A DNA stretch of 64,000 bases, from the NCBI RefSeq assembly GCF_000805675.1, contig NZ_JSEF01000015.1, positions 186,001 to 250,000 of the forward strand, in the 5' to 3' direction. The stretch is from Corynebacterium minutissimum. Lineage in GTDB: Bacteria; Actinomycetota; Actinomycetes; Mycobacteriales; Mycobacteriaceae. Below the pieces are notes generated by a model that searched no databases, was not told the DNA's origin, and was given only the letters and a program-made list of their open reading frames with translations. The position numbers and the translations under genes were made by a program. How positions within the stretch are numbered: the first letter of the stretch is position 1; every line of letters begins with the position of its first letter. Shown one piece after another: positions 38,834 to 47,677 of this stretch.

Positions 38834-39358
38834 GTGCACCTTTCTCGCGACGCTATTGTTTCCACGGCCCTCGAGCTCCTCACGAGCTACGGGCTGGCTG
38901 ATGTCACCATGCGGCGCGTCGCTACCACCCTCGGTGTGGCTCCTGGCGCATTGTACTGGCATGTAGCCAACAAGCAGGCGTTGATTGCCGCCATGGCCAC
39001 CGAAATCATCTCGCCGGTTTCCGGAGACACCCCTGCCGAGTTGGCGAGCTCCCTCCACCGCGAGCTCAGCCGTTGGCGCGACGGCGCGGAGGTAGCCATC
39101 GCCGGTGCTGCTTTCCCCGAGTCCACAACCCGCGCAGACCTCGAGGAGCTTTTCGCCGCAGCGTTGGAGCGAGAGGTTCCGGAGGGGACGTCGGAAAGCA
39201 TCGGCGTTGCCGCACGCACCTTGATCCATTACGTCCTCGGCGCCACCTTCTTGGAACAATCCCATGCCCAGTTGGGAGGCGTCTCTGCATCGGCACACAC
39301 TGATGACGCCTCCATCCGCGCCACCGAACTCGTGGTCGCGGGATTACGTGCGCTCTAA
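38834..39358 (+). CDS. TetR family transcriptional regulator
   Basis: 174 residues, GTG start at 38834. The N-terminal 50 residues form a TetR-type DNA-binding domain: LSRDAIVSTALELLTSYGLADVTM then a helix-turn-helix RRVATTLGVAPGALYWHVANKQALI. The remainder is a ligand/dimer domain of C-terminal TetR_C type (similar to TetR/MftR-like members). It lies 62 bases before glgX on the same strand and diverges from the lipoprotein gene; either may be a target. Inducer unknown. Confidence 0.88.
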   Translation: MHLSRDAIVSTALELLTSYGLADVTMRRVATTLGVAPGALYWHVANKQALIAAMATEIISPVSGDTPAELASSLHRELSRWRDGAEVAIAGAAFPESTTRADLEELFAAALEREVPEGTSESIGVAARTLIHYVLGATFLEQSHAQLGGVSASAHTDDASIRATELVVAGLRAL

Positions 39359-39420
39359 ACTCACCTGCGCCGATAGTTTAAGGTCAGCCGCATTCCCCAG
39401 AATTGGCTAAGCTGAACCCC

Positions 39421-41649
39421 ATGACTGACACCCGTGCCGAAGCACCCCATTCCCGCCAGGTGTGGCCTGGTTCCCCATCCCCACTCGGTTCCACCTTCGA
39501 TGGAGCCGGTACCAACTTCGCTATCTTTTCCGAAGTCGCTGAGAAAGTCGAACTCTGCCTCATAGATCAAGACAACAACGAAGAGCGCATCGAACTCACC
39601 GAAGTCACGGCCCACGTGTGGCATGCCTACCTCCCCAACGTCACCCCCGGCCAGCGCTATGGCTACCGTGTCCATGGTCCCTACGATCCCGAGCAAGGCT
39701 TGCGCTGTGACCCCTCCAAGCTGCTTGTCGACCCCTACGCCCGGGCCTTCGACGGCGACTTCGACGGGGACGCCTCACTGTATTCCTATGACATCCATGC
39801 CGAAGAACCAGGCACCGGCCGCAACGAGGAAGACTCGCTGGGCCACACCATGCTCTCAGTTGTCATCAACCCGTTCTTCGAGTGGCACGGCGACAACCGC
39901 CCCCATACCCCGGATAACGAGACCATCATTTACGAAGCCCACGTTAAGGGTATGACGATGACCCACCCGGAGGTCCCCGAAGAACTCCGCGGTACTTATG
40001 CCGGCATGGCGCACCCGACCATCATCAATTACTTCAAGGACCTTGGCGTAACGGCAGTGGAGTTGCTGCCCGTCCACCAGTTCCTTCAGGATGATCGCCT
40101 ACGTCAGCTGGACCTGCGCAACTACTGGGGTTACAACACCTTTGGCTTCTTTGCCCCGCACGCAGACTATGCCTACGCCAAGAAGCCCGGCGAGGTCGTT
40201 GCCGAGTTCAAGGCCATGGTTCGCGCCTTCCACGAAGCCGGCATCGAGGTCATCCTCGACGTGGTGTACAACCACACCGCTGAAGGCAACCATATGGGCC
40301 CCACCATCGCTTTCCGCGGCATTGACAACCACGCTTACTACCGCTTGGTGGATGACAACCCCGAGCACTACATGGACTACACCGGCACCGGTAACTCCCT
40401 GAACGTACGCCACCCACACTCGCTGCAGCTCATCATGGATTCCCTGCGCTACTGGGTCACGGAAATGCGTGTCGATGGTTTCCGCTTCGACTTGGCTTCC
40501 ACTCTGGCGCGTGAACTGGATGACGTCGATAAGCTCGCCACCTTCTTTGATTTGGTGCAGCAGGACCCCGTGGTATCCAAGGTCAAGCTCATTGCTGAGC
40601 CGTGGGACGTGGGGCACAACGGCTACCAAGTTGGTAATTTCCCGCCGATTTGGAGCGAATGGAACGGCAAGTACCGCGACACCGTCCGAGACTTCTGGCG
40701 CGGTGAGCCTGCCACCATGGGTGAGTTCGCCTCTCGCTTGACTGGCTCTTCTGACTTGTACGCCAACAACGGCCGCCGCCCCACTGCGTCCATCAACTTC
40801 ATCACCGCGCACGATGGATTCACGCTGCGTGACTTGGTGACATACAACGAAAAGCACAACGACGCTAACGGTGAAGACAACCGTGATGGCGAGTCCCACA
40901 ACCGTTCCTGGAACCACGGTGTGGAGGGGCCGACTGACGACGAAGAAATTAAGAAGCTTCGCCGCCGCCAGGTCCGAAACTTCCTCACCACCCTCCTGCT
41001 GTCTCAGGGCACCCCGATGCTCTGCCACGGTGACGAGCTGGGCCGCACGCAAGACGGCAACAACAACGTCTATTGCCAGGACAACGAGATTTCCTGGATT
41101 GACTGGTCCATGATGAATGAGGAAAAGAATGCCGCCATGCACGGCTTCACCAAGCGCCTCATCAACATCCGCCGCAACCACCCGGTCTTCCGCCGGCAGC
41201 GCTTCCTGGCCGGTGGCCCCTTCGGTTCTGATGTCAAGGACCGTGATATCGCGTGGCTCGTGCCTTCTGGCAAGCTCATGACTCCAGAGGACTGGGACTT
41301 TGAATTCGGTAAGGCCCTCATGGTCTACCTCAACGGCAATGCGATTACGGAAACCACTGCCCGTGGTGAGCGTATTACGGATGATTCCTTCATCATGATC
41401 TTCAATGCCCACCACGAGGACATCGAGTTCACTCTTCCCACCAAGGACCTGGGTGCTAGCTGGCGCCTCATCGTGGATACGTCCGATTCCGGCGGTTACC
41501 CGGACGAGGAGAAGATTATTGACGCTGCCGGAACCATCGTGGTTCAGCCGCGTACGACTCTTATCCTGCGCCAGACCGAACCACCAGTGTTCGATGAAGC
41601 CGACGAGGCAACAGAAGCCGCTGACTCTTCCGAATCGAACGAGAACTAG
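39421..41649 (+). CDS. glgX: Glycogen debranching enzyme GlgX
   Basis: 742 residues from the ATG at 39421; an in-frame TTG at 39403 is less likely. GH13 isoamylase-type debranching enzyme that cleaves alpha-1,6 branches of limit dextrins after GlgP. An N-terminal CBM48-like domain (GATFDGAGTNFAIFSEVAEKVEL region) is followed by the catalytic barrel: VILDVVYNHTAEGN, VDGFRFDLASTLAR (nucleophile Asp), KLIAEPWDVG (acid Glu) and INFITAHDGFTLRDL. C-terminal ~20 residues are acidic. No clear Shine-Dalgarno is visible before the start. Confidence 0.95.
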   Translation: MTDTRAEAPHSRQVWPGSPSPLGSTFDGAGTNFAIFSEVAEKVELCLIDQDNNEERIELTEVTAHVWHAYLPNVTPGQRYGYRVHGPYDPEQGLRCDPSKLLVDPYARAFDGDFDGDASLYSYDIHAEEPGTGRNEEDSLGHTMLSVVINPFFEWHGDNRPHTPDNETIIYEAHVKGMTMTHPEVPEELRGTYAGMAHPTIINYFKDLGVTAVELLPVHQFLQDDRLRQLDLRNYWGYNTFGFFAPHADYAYAKKPGEVVAEFKAMVRAFHEAGIEVILDVVYNHTAEGNHMGPTIAFRGIDNHAYYRLVDDNPEHYMDYTGTGNSLNVRHPHSLQLIMDSLRYWVTEMRVDGFRFDLASTLARELDDVDKLATFFDLVQQDPVVSKVKLIAEPWDVGHNGYQVGNFPPIWSEWNGKYRDTVRDFWRGEPATMGEFASRLTGSSDLYANNGRRPTASINFITAHDGFTLRDLVTYNEKHNDANGEDNRDGESHNRSWNHGVEGPTDDEEIKKLRRRQVRNFLTTLLLSQGTPMLCHGDELGRTQDGNNNVYCQDNEISWIDWSMMNEEKNAAMHGFTKRLINIRRNHPVFRRQRFLAGGPFGSDVKDRDIAWLVPSGKLMTPEDWDFEFGKALMVYLNGNAITETTARGERITDDSFIMIFNAHHEDIEFTLPTKDLGASWRLIVDTSDSGGYPDEEKIIDAAGTIVVQPRTTLILRQTEPPVFDEADEATEAADSSESNEN

Positions 41650-41695
41650 ACTGGCTTCTCATCCCCAGTCTGAAATGATGCCCTGAAAGGAATCC

Positions 41696-43069
41696 GTGTC
41701 CTATACCGCCCACGGTGCCGTCGTTGACGTCACCGCCGATGCTCTGATTCTTCACCGCTCCCAGCTTGCAGCTTCCCTTGGCGCACCAGCCCACGAGGAA
41801 ATCCCGCTGGCTGGGGCCACGGGGGTAGAGTGCTCGGCACCGACGGCAACAAGTTTCGGACAGGTTGTCGTGCGTGGCGAAAGCGATACCGAACTCACTA
41901 TCATTCGTATCGCTCCCGGCCAGGACTCGGAAGGACTAGCTTCCGCAGTAGAGGCTGTTTTGCGCGGCGAGACACCAGCCGTCAGCGCAGGTGTCAAAGG
42001 GCTGAATTTCACCGCCGTTGACGTGGAAACCGCCAACGATAACTGGGGTTCCGTGTGCCAGATTGGTGCGGTCCGTTTCCGCGATGGTGAGGAAACCGAA
42101 TCCCGCACGTGGCTGTGTACTCCTCCGCCCGGTTTGGAGCACTTCGACGAAGTCAACGTCAGCATTCACGGAATTACGGCGGATGACGTTGCCGATGCCT
42201 CTCCTTTCGCGGACGCCGCTGCGGAGCTCTTCGAATTCCTCGGCACGGACACCCTTGTTGCCCACAATGCGCAGTTCGATTCAACTGCACTGCGCACGGG
42301 TCTGCGCACGGCCAAGGCTCCTGTTCCGGATGTTCGCCTCGCGTGTTCTTTAGCCTTGGCACGCGACGCCTCCCGCGCCGGCGTTATCGATGTGGCCAAC
42401 CACAAGCTACCCACTGTGGCGTCCTTCGTCGGTGCGGACGACTTCCAGCACCACGAGGCCACCGCCGATGCCCGCGCGGCTGGCGCCATCGTCACCGGTC
42501 TCGCCCGCCGTTTCGGACACTCGGGTTCCATCGAGGACCTTTTCACCACCCGCGAGTTTGCTTTGGGCAGCTTAAGCGAAGAATCCGTCATTCCGATGTT
42601 GCGCGCTAACACTGCTCCACTATCCGCTGCGGATCTGGGTGCCGGCACAGATTTCCGTGATAACACTCGCATGGCCGGCACCGAAACGAGCTCGAAGAAA
42701 AAGAGCTCCGGCTCCCAGGACCGTCGCGGCCCAGCGCCCTGGCAATCAGTCGCTACCCCAGACACGATTCCGGACCCTAACCCCTACGCTGACCCTGAGG
42801 GCGCACTCTTTAACCAACACGTCACCCTCACCGGTGACTTTGAGCCTTTCGATAAAGGCCTGTTGTGGTCCAAGATTGCTGAGCGCGGCGGCCAGGTGGG
42901 CAAGAACGTGACCAAGAAAACCACCATCCTCGTCGTGGGACAGTGGGCTACGAAGACCTCCAAGGAAAAGCGCGCCGAAGAGTTACAAGCCAAGGGCCAG
43001 GACATCGCGATTTGGCCGGTGGACAAACTTCTCTCCGAACTCCAACTCGACGAAGCACCACCGTTTTAA
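41696..43069 (+). CDS. DEDDh 3'-5' exonuclease with BRCT domain (DnaQ-like)
   Basis: 457 residues, GTG start at 41696 with AAAGGA six bases upstream. Residues 1-~95 form an N-terminal domain unique to this group. Residues ~103-270 are a DEDDh exonuclease: FTAVDVETANDNWG (Asp-Glu), VAHNAQFDSTAL, and HHEATADARAAG (His-Asp). After a linker rich in Ser/Lys/Pro, residues ~365-455 form a BRCT domain (VTLTGDFEPFDKGLLWSKIAERGGQVGKNVTKKTTILVVG). This is a stand-alone DnaQ-like protein, probably in DNA repair rather than the replicase core. It follows glgX by 46 bases. Confidence 0.88.
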   Translation: MSYTAHGAVVDVTADALILHRSQLAASLGAPAHEEIPLAGATGVECSAPTATSFGQVVVRGESDTELTIIRIAPGQDSEGLASAVEAVLRGETPAVSAGVKGLNFTAVDVETANDNWGSVCQIGAVRFRDGEETESRTWLCTPPPGLEHFDEVNVSIHGITADDVADASPFADAAAELFEFLGTDTLVAHNAQFDSTALRTGLRTAKAPVPDVRLACSLALARDASRAGVIDVANHKLPTVASFVGADDFQHHEATADARAAGAIVTGLARRFGHSGSIEDLFTTREFALGSLSEESVIPMLRANTAPLSAADLGAGTDFRDNTRMAGTETSSKKKSSGSQDRRGPAPWQSVATPDTIPDPNPYADPEGALFNQHVTLTGDFEPFDKGLLWSKIAERGGQVGKNVTKKTTILVVGQWATKTSKEKRAEELQAKGQDIAIWPVDKLLSELQLDEAPPF

Positions 43070-43154
43070 AGGCACAACCGGCACGGCGTCTTGTCTAGCT
43101 CACGGAAATTTTTCCCGAAAGGCTGGGAACCAACGGGCATGTGGCGCAGTCCAA

Positions 43155-43186
43155 TAAGGGCAAGAAATTCTTAAGCTCTACCCTTA
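43155..43186. promoter_or_regulatory. Nested dyad upstream of the 43199 gene
   Basis: TAAGGG (43155-43160) and CCCTTA (43181-43186) enclose AAGAA-a-TTCTT (43162-43172). It lies 13-44 bases before the ATG, so it could be an operator at the promoter or a leader hairpin. Confidence 0.35.
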
Positions 43187-43198
43187 CTGGAGAACGCC

Positions 43199-43807
43199 AT
43201 GACCGTTGTAGCGCCTTCTGCCCTCGATGTTGACCGCCTTTTACCGTCTTTGTGCCCGAGCAACGAGCTCAGCGGTGTGAAACTCTGTGATGACGGATTT
43301 GGTGACTCCCCTGCCAGCATCCAGCTTTCCCGCACGCTTTCCATGACGTTGACTCATGGCGAAGGTTCTTCGGTAAAACGCGTCAGCCAGCGTGCACTCG
43401 ACGATATGGGGCTCACGGTTCGCCAGGCATGGGACGCCTCATCGCTCAACCTGCAGCGCAGGGCCCTGACGGACCAAGGGTTGCGCTTCTTTACTCGCCC
43501 TGCCGAACACAGCCTGCCCGGTGCTGAGGGCAGCGTGGAGGTTCGTGCGCACCGCTGCTCTATCTCCGCGTGGTTGGCACACCCCCAAACGTTCGTCATT
43601 GTGGATAATCACCTTCGCCGTCTGACCCAAGCTCAGCGCATCACGTACCTCGTTCCCGACGCACACACGCTATTCGCTTTGACTGATACTCCTGACAGCA
43701 CAGCAACCGCGTTAGCCGGCCGCGCTAGCGAACTGCGCCCACGCCATCGCCCCACACTGAGCCTGCGCCCACTAGTATTGGCTAACGGCTTTCCTTTGGA
43801 GGTATAA
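43199..43807 (+). CDS. Hypothetical protein
   Basis: 202 residues (MTVVAPSALDVDRLLPSLCP). GGAG precedes the ATG by seven bases. Soluble, no signal peptide; mixed composition with several short helix/strand elements and a few Arg/His-rich stretches (ELRPRHRPTLSLRPL). No family recognised. It lies 43 bases before the alarmone synthetase gene on the same strand and may be cotranscribed with it. Confidence 0.6.
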   Translation: MTVVAPSALDVDRLLPSLCPSNELSGVKLCDDGFGDSPASIQLSRTLSMTLTHGEGSSVKRVSQRALDDMGLTVRQAWDASSLNLQRRALTDQGLRFFTRPAEHSLPGAEGSVEVRAHRCSISAWLAHPQTFVIVDNHLRRLTQAQRITYLVPDAHTLFALTDTPDSTATALAGRASELRPRHRPTLSLRPLVLANGFPLEV

Positions 43808-43850
43808 AACAACCTCCTTTTCCCCCTCACCGCCGTGGCCGAAAGGAGTC

Positions 43851-44867
43851 GTGTTCATAGCGATGCCCGAATCCCCAATTTCTCGCCTGAGCAATCAATA
43901 CCACTCCTGGGTTCACGCACACCCCACTGCAGCACAAGATTTCCTCGATGCCATCGAGGACTTGCTTAACGACGCCGGCATTATCTTCGACCGCGTGGCT
44001 ACCCGCGTCAAGCAGTGGCCTTCTCTTAAGGCCAAGGCGAAGAAACGTCGTGAGAATGGCGAGCTTATGTACCCCGCACCGTGGGACGACATCCACGATG
44101 TTCTCGGCGTGCGTATCAACGTCTTTCACTCCACCATCATCCCGGAAACTATTGAGGTTTTGGGGGAAACCTTCAAGGTTGTGCGCTCCGTGGACAAGGC
44201 CGCGGAGACCCGTATTTCCGGCGGTTTTGGCTACGGCTCCCACCATCTCGTTCTCACGGTCACTGAAGATAGCGCTGCTGCCCTCGATGAGCTCGAGCCT
44301 TATGTGGGCTGGACTTTCGAGGTACAGATCCGCACTGTCCTGCAGCATGCTTGGGCAGAGTTTGAGCACGATATTCGCTACAAGCAGGGGCCGAACCCAC
44401 CTTCTCCGCAGGTCGATCGTCTCTTTACTCTAGCCGCAGGTCTCATTGAATTGGCTGACCAGCAATTCGATGAAATCGCAGCGCTCAAGGCCCCCAGCAC
44501 GGAAACCGATGAGGACATTGAGCTCACCGCGGAGACCCTACCGGGTGTGCTTGCCATCATTCTGGGTAGCCGCTTCCCACGCTCACGCTCGGAGCACTAC
44601 CGCTTCCTGGCGGAGCTGCTAGAGAACAACGGCATCAACCGTTTGAGCCAGCTCAAACAACTCTTGGATGATGATGACATCGCCCACGTGCACGACGCTA
44701 TGCGCTACCGCTTCCGCCCCGGGCAGGTCAGGCTTATCGACGACTTGTTGCTCAACAAGTTCGGTTCCCAGCACATCGACGCCACATATGAAGCAGGTGA
44801 CCGCCCGGACCGCAAGCGCCGCTTGATCGCGCGGCTCAAAGCCCTGAAGAACGTCTCATCGAACTAG
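43851..44867 (+). CDS. Small alarmone synthetase (RelA/SpoT synthetase domain)
   Basis: 338 residues, GTG start at 43851 with AAAGGAG three bases upstream (ATG at 43863 also possible). Only a synthetase domain is present, with no HD hydrolase, TGS or ACT domain. Motifs: RVKQWPSLKAKAKKR (~52-66, ATP site), IHDVLGVRI with the metal Asp (81-89), GFGYGSHH (125-132) and FEVQIRTVLQHAWAEFEHD with catalytic Glu (156-174). The GYRSxH-type motif has Gly where Arg or Gln is usual. It is expected to make ppGpp or pGpp; C. glutamicum has the related SAS called RelS. The C-terminal ~130 residues are helical and extra to minimal SASs. Confidence 0.85.
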   Translation: MFIAMPESPISRLSNQYHSWVHAHPTAAQDFLDAIEDLLNDAGIIFDRVATRVKQWPSLKAKAKKRRENGELMYPAPWDDIHDVLGVRINVFHSTIIPETIEVLGETFKVVRSVDKAAETRISGGFGYGSHHLVLTVTEDSAAALDELEPYVGWTFEVQIRTVLQHAWAEFEHDIRYKQGPNPPSPQVDRLFTLAAGLIELADQQFDEIAALKAPSTETDEDIELTAETLPGVLAIILGSRFPRSRSEHYRFLAELLENNGINRLSQLKQLLDDDDIAHVHDAMRYRFRPGQVRLIDDLLLNKFGSQHIDATYEAGDRPDRKRRLIARLKALKNVSSN

Positions 44868-44891
44868 CAAACCCGAGACAACGAGGGAAAG

Positions 44892-45281
44892 CTAGCCGCG
44901 ATTCCTCCCCAAAAACTTGTCCATCTGCCGGCGTTCCTTCTTCGTGGGACGGCCGGTGCCCCGGGCGCGGACGGGGACGGAGGGAAGGAATTCCTTCGGC
45001 GGGGGCGGCGGGGCGTGGTCGATGTAGCAGGTACGTGCCACGGGAGCGCCCACACGCTTCGATACGGTGGCAAGGACCTCGAGGTCATGCTCGTGGTGGT
45101 TTCGCCACACGCGTACGCGGTCGCCGGGGACAACCTGCTGGGCGGGCTTGGTGGCGTTGCCGTTGAGTTTGACGTGCCCAGCGCGCACTGCGGTGGCGGC
45201 CTCCGAGCGGGTCTTGAACATGCGGACGGACCATACCCAGGCATCGATGCGGACTGGGCGCCCGTCGGGCTGGTTGACCAT
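44892..45281 (-). CDS. S4-domain RNA-binding protein (Hsp15-like)
   Basis: 129 residues. An S4 domain occupies ~10-75: RIDAWVWSVRMFKTRSEAATAVRAGHVKLNG and VVPGDRVRVWR. The C-terminal ~50 residues are Pro-rich, then basic (PTKKERRQMDKFLGR), as in bacterial Hsp15/RqcP-like proteins that bind 50S subunits carrying stalled nascent chains. It is convergent to the alarmone synthetase gene. The small membrane protein gene ends eight bases upstream of its start. Confidence 0.85.
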   Translation of the reverse strand: MVNQPDGRPVRIDAWVWSVRMFKTRSEAATAVRAGHVKLNGNATKPAQQVVPGDRVRVWRNHHEHDLEVLATVSKRVGAPVARTCYIDHAPPPPPKEFLPSVPVRARGTGRPTKKERRQMDKFLGRNRG

Positions 45282-45288
45282 ACGGCTC

Positions 45289-45525
45289 TTAAAGGTTGTG
45301 GTTTTCGTTGACGATCTTCTGGATCTTTACCCAGTTATAGACGCCACCGACCACGGCAACGACGAGGCCAATGGCCATCCACGTCCAGAACCCAGTAAGC
45401 GCCCAGCCCAGCAGGATGCCGCCACCGATGCCGCCCACCACGGCAATGGCGCCGTTGCGAGCGTGCGTGCGTACAGCCTGCTTCCGCTTTTCAATGGGGT
45501 TATTGGGGCGTCGCTGCATAGTCAT
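45289..45525 (-). CDS. Small membrane protein
   Basis: 78 residues from the ATG at 45525 (MTMQRRPNNPIEKRKQ); longer in-frame sequence to 45627 runs into the YigZ gene and is unlikely. A basic N-terminus is followed by two hydrophobic segments (~26-42 and ~46-64, GIGGGILLGWALTGF and MAIGLVVAVVGGVYNW). Sits between the YigZ and S4 genes in the same direction. Function unknown. Confidence 0.65.
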   Translation of the reverse strand: MTMQRRPNNPIEKRKQAVRTHARNGAIAVVGGIGGGILLGWALTGFWTWMAIGLVVAVVGGVYNWVKIQKIVNENHNL

Positions 45526-45574
45526 GCTGCCAATACTACAAGGCAACCACGCCGTGCGAGGAACTAGTGACGCG

Positions 45575-46219
45575 CTAGTGCGAAAGCTCCACCCAGGCGC
45601 TGCCGGCTTCCTTCGGAGCAACCTCACCTTGGGTCAAGGCGGCCAGTGTGGCCGCGAGTTCTTCCTCGTCACCCGGGGCGACGGAGACGGTAAAAGTCAC
45701 TGCTTGGCCGTAAGCAGTATCGACAAGGTCCACGCCGCGGTTGCGCAGGTCCGCCTCCAAGCGGCCGGCATCGGCATGGGAGACCTCCAGCGTGTAGAGC
45801 TCACGCAAAGCGCGGGTGGCGCGCTCGACGTGCTCCATCGTCTCACTCACAGCGCCGCCATAAGCGTGGACCAAACCGCCCGCGCCCAGCTTGGTGCCAC
45901 CGAAGTAGCGCACCACCACCGCGCAGATGTCCAGCATCCCGGACCCTTTGAGGACGTCAAGCATGGGTTTGCCTGCGGTGCCGGAGGGCTCACCATCGTC
46001 AGAGGAGCGTTCCACTGGGTTCGAGGCATCGACGTGGTAGATGTACGCCGAGCAGTGATGACGAGCATCCGGGAAGCGCTCCCTGGCAGCGTCAATGAAC
46101 GCGCGTGCTTCTTCCTCATTTGTCACGCGCCCGATGAAGGTGATGAAACGGGAGCGCTTAATCTCAATCTCGTGCTCGTAAAGCTCGCCGGCAACGGGGC
46201 GCTGATAACTGTCCAGCAT
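45575..46219 (-). CDS. YigZ/IMPACT family protein
   Basis: 214 residues of the UPF0029/YigZ family. IMPACT N-domain (~1-125): EIKRSRFITFIGRV, FPDARHHCSAYIY, SDDGEPSGTAGKPMLDVL and VVRYFGGTKLGAGGLVHAYG. A C-terminal DUF1949-like domain follows (~135-205). Eukaryotic IMPACT controls GCN2 signalling; bacterial YigZ function is not settled. The ATG overlaps the ilvA stop (TAATG), so translation of this protein is probably coupled to threonine dehydratase. Confidence 0.9.
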   Translation of the reverse strand: MLDSYQRPVAGELYEHEIEIKRSRFITFIGRVTNEEEARAFIDAARERFPDARHHCSAYIYHVDASNPVERSSDDGEPSGTAGKPMLDVLKGSGMLDICAVVVRYFGGTKLGAGGLVHAYGGAVSETMEHVERATRALRELYTLEVSHADAGRLEADLRNRGVDLVDTAYGQAVTFTVSVAPGDEEELAATLAALTQGEVAPKEAGSAWVELSH

Positions 46220-47502
46220 TATGCGACGAGGAAGTCGTACTCAGGAGTGCCAGGCTTCAACTGCTTGCATTGCAGCTTGGAGTCTGCCAATCTGCGCAAC
46301 AATCCATCAATGCCGGCGGCGGATCCCAGCTCAATACCGACGAGCGCCGCACCGGTTTCGCGGTTGTTGCGCTTGAGGTACTCGAACAGGGTGATGTCAT
46401 CCTCTGGCCCAAGCACATCTTGGAGGAAGTGGCGGAGCTGACCCGGTTCCTGCGGAAAGTTCACCAGGAAGTAGTGCTTAAGACCTCGGTGTACGAGGGA
46501 GCGCTCCATGATTTCGGCGTAACGCAATACATCGTTATTTCCGCCGGAGATAACGCACACGACGGTCGATCCCGGCTGCAGCTTCAGGGAGCGCAGACCG
46601 GTCACACTCAACGCGCCGGCGGGCTCCGCAATGATGCCTTCGTTCTGATACAAGGCCAGCTGCTCCGTGCACACCGCACCTTCGGACACATTATCCCAGT
46701 GCAAACGCCCCTGGTTGGCCTCCAGAATCTTGAAAGGTACGTCACCAATTCGCTTCACTGCAGCACCATCGACGAAGGGGTCCACGGTCTCCAGCGTCAC
46801 TGGTTCGCCAGCGTCGAAAGCAGCGCTTAGCGACGCCGCCCCGGCCGGCTCAATCCCCACCACCGCAGTGCGGGGAGCCATGTCTGCAAGGTAGGACGTG
46901 ATTCCGGAGATGAGTCCGCCTCCACCCACTGGAACCACCACGGTGTCGAGGGCCTTGCCCAACGAGGACAGCTGCGCCACGATCTCGGCAGCCACGGTGC
47001 CTTGACCGATGACGGTATCGCGGGCGTCGAAAGGCTCGATGAAGAATGCTCCACGCTCAGCGGCATCAGCATGAGCGGCAGCCGCCGCCTCATCAAAATT
47101 AGCTCCGGTGACGACGAGCTCCACGAAGTCACCGCCGTGAACGAGGATGCGGTCACGCTTCTGCTTCGGCGTAGGTTCCGGGACGAAAACCTTGCCTTGA
47201 ATTCCCATGGTCCGGCAGGCATAGGCGACGCCTTGAGCATGATTGCCTGCCGACGCCGTCACGATGCCCTGCGCGCGCTCCTTGTCACCAAGGTTGGACA
47301 TTCCATAAATGGCGCCGCGGATCTTGTACGAGCGCACATCCTGGAGGTCCTCCCGCTTGAGATAGACCTCGTAGCCGGTCTCCTGGGACAGGCGTGGGCA
47401 GTACTGCAGTGGGGTCGGAGCAATCTCCGAGCTAATCCGCGATTGGGCCAACTGGATGTCGGAGGCGTGGACTGGCTCGAAGTCTTCCGGGGTACGTGTC
47501 AT
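46219..47502 (-). CDS. ilvA: Threonine dehydratase
   Basis: 427-residue PLP enzyme that deaminates threonine to 2-oxobutyrate, the entry to isoleucine. Motifs: KREDLQDVRSYKIRGA (PLP Lys, ~50-65), TASAGNHAQGVAYAC (~83-97), VPVGGGGLISGI (~188). The C-terminal ~90 residues form one ACT-like regulatory domain (KHYFLVNFPQEPGQLRHFLQDVLG) typical of the shorter feedback-controlled form. The 5' region shows no clear attenuator. It overlaps the YigZ gene by one base. Confidence 0.95.
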   Translation of the reverse strand: MTRTPEDFEPVHASDIQLAQSRISSEIAPTPLQYCPRLSQETGYEVYLKREDLQDVRSYKIRGAIYGMSNLGDKERAQGIVTASAGNHAQGVAYACRTMGIQGKVFVPEPTPKQKRDRILVHGGDFVELVVTGANFDEAAAAAHADAAERGAFFIEPFDARDTVIGQGTVAAEIVAQLSSLGKALDTVVVPVGGGGLISGITSYLADMAPRTAVVGIEPAGAASLSAAFDAGEPVTLETVDPFVDGAAVKRIGDVPFKILEANQGRLHWDNVSEGAVCTEQLALYQNEGIIAEPAGALSVTGLRSLKLQPGSTVVCVISGGNNDVLRYAEIMERSLVHRGLKHYFLVNFPQEPGQLRHFLQDVLGPEDDITLFEYLKRNNRETGAALVGIELGSAAGIDGLLRRLADSKLQCKQLKPGTPEYDFLVA

Positions 47503-47677
47503 GAGGGCTCATTCTACGCTCTACAGAGTGCCCTGCATGCATTACCTAGCATTCGACCGATTCACCAAAGGTTTACTCAAATCTTCCCCTGTCGTTACTC
47601 TCTGTTCTCCGAAAGGGGACGGTGTGACACGTACGGTGGTGCGGAATCTTTGTCGTCTCAACGCTAGGAGTTCTTCT

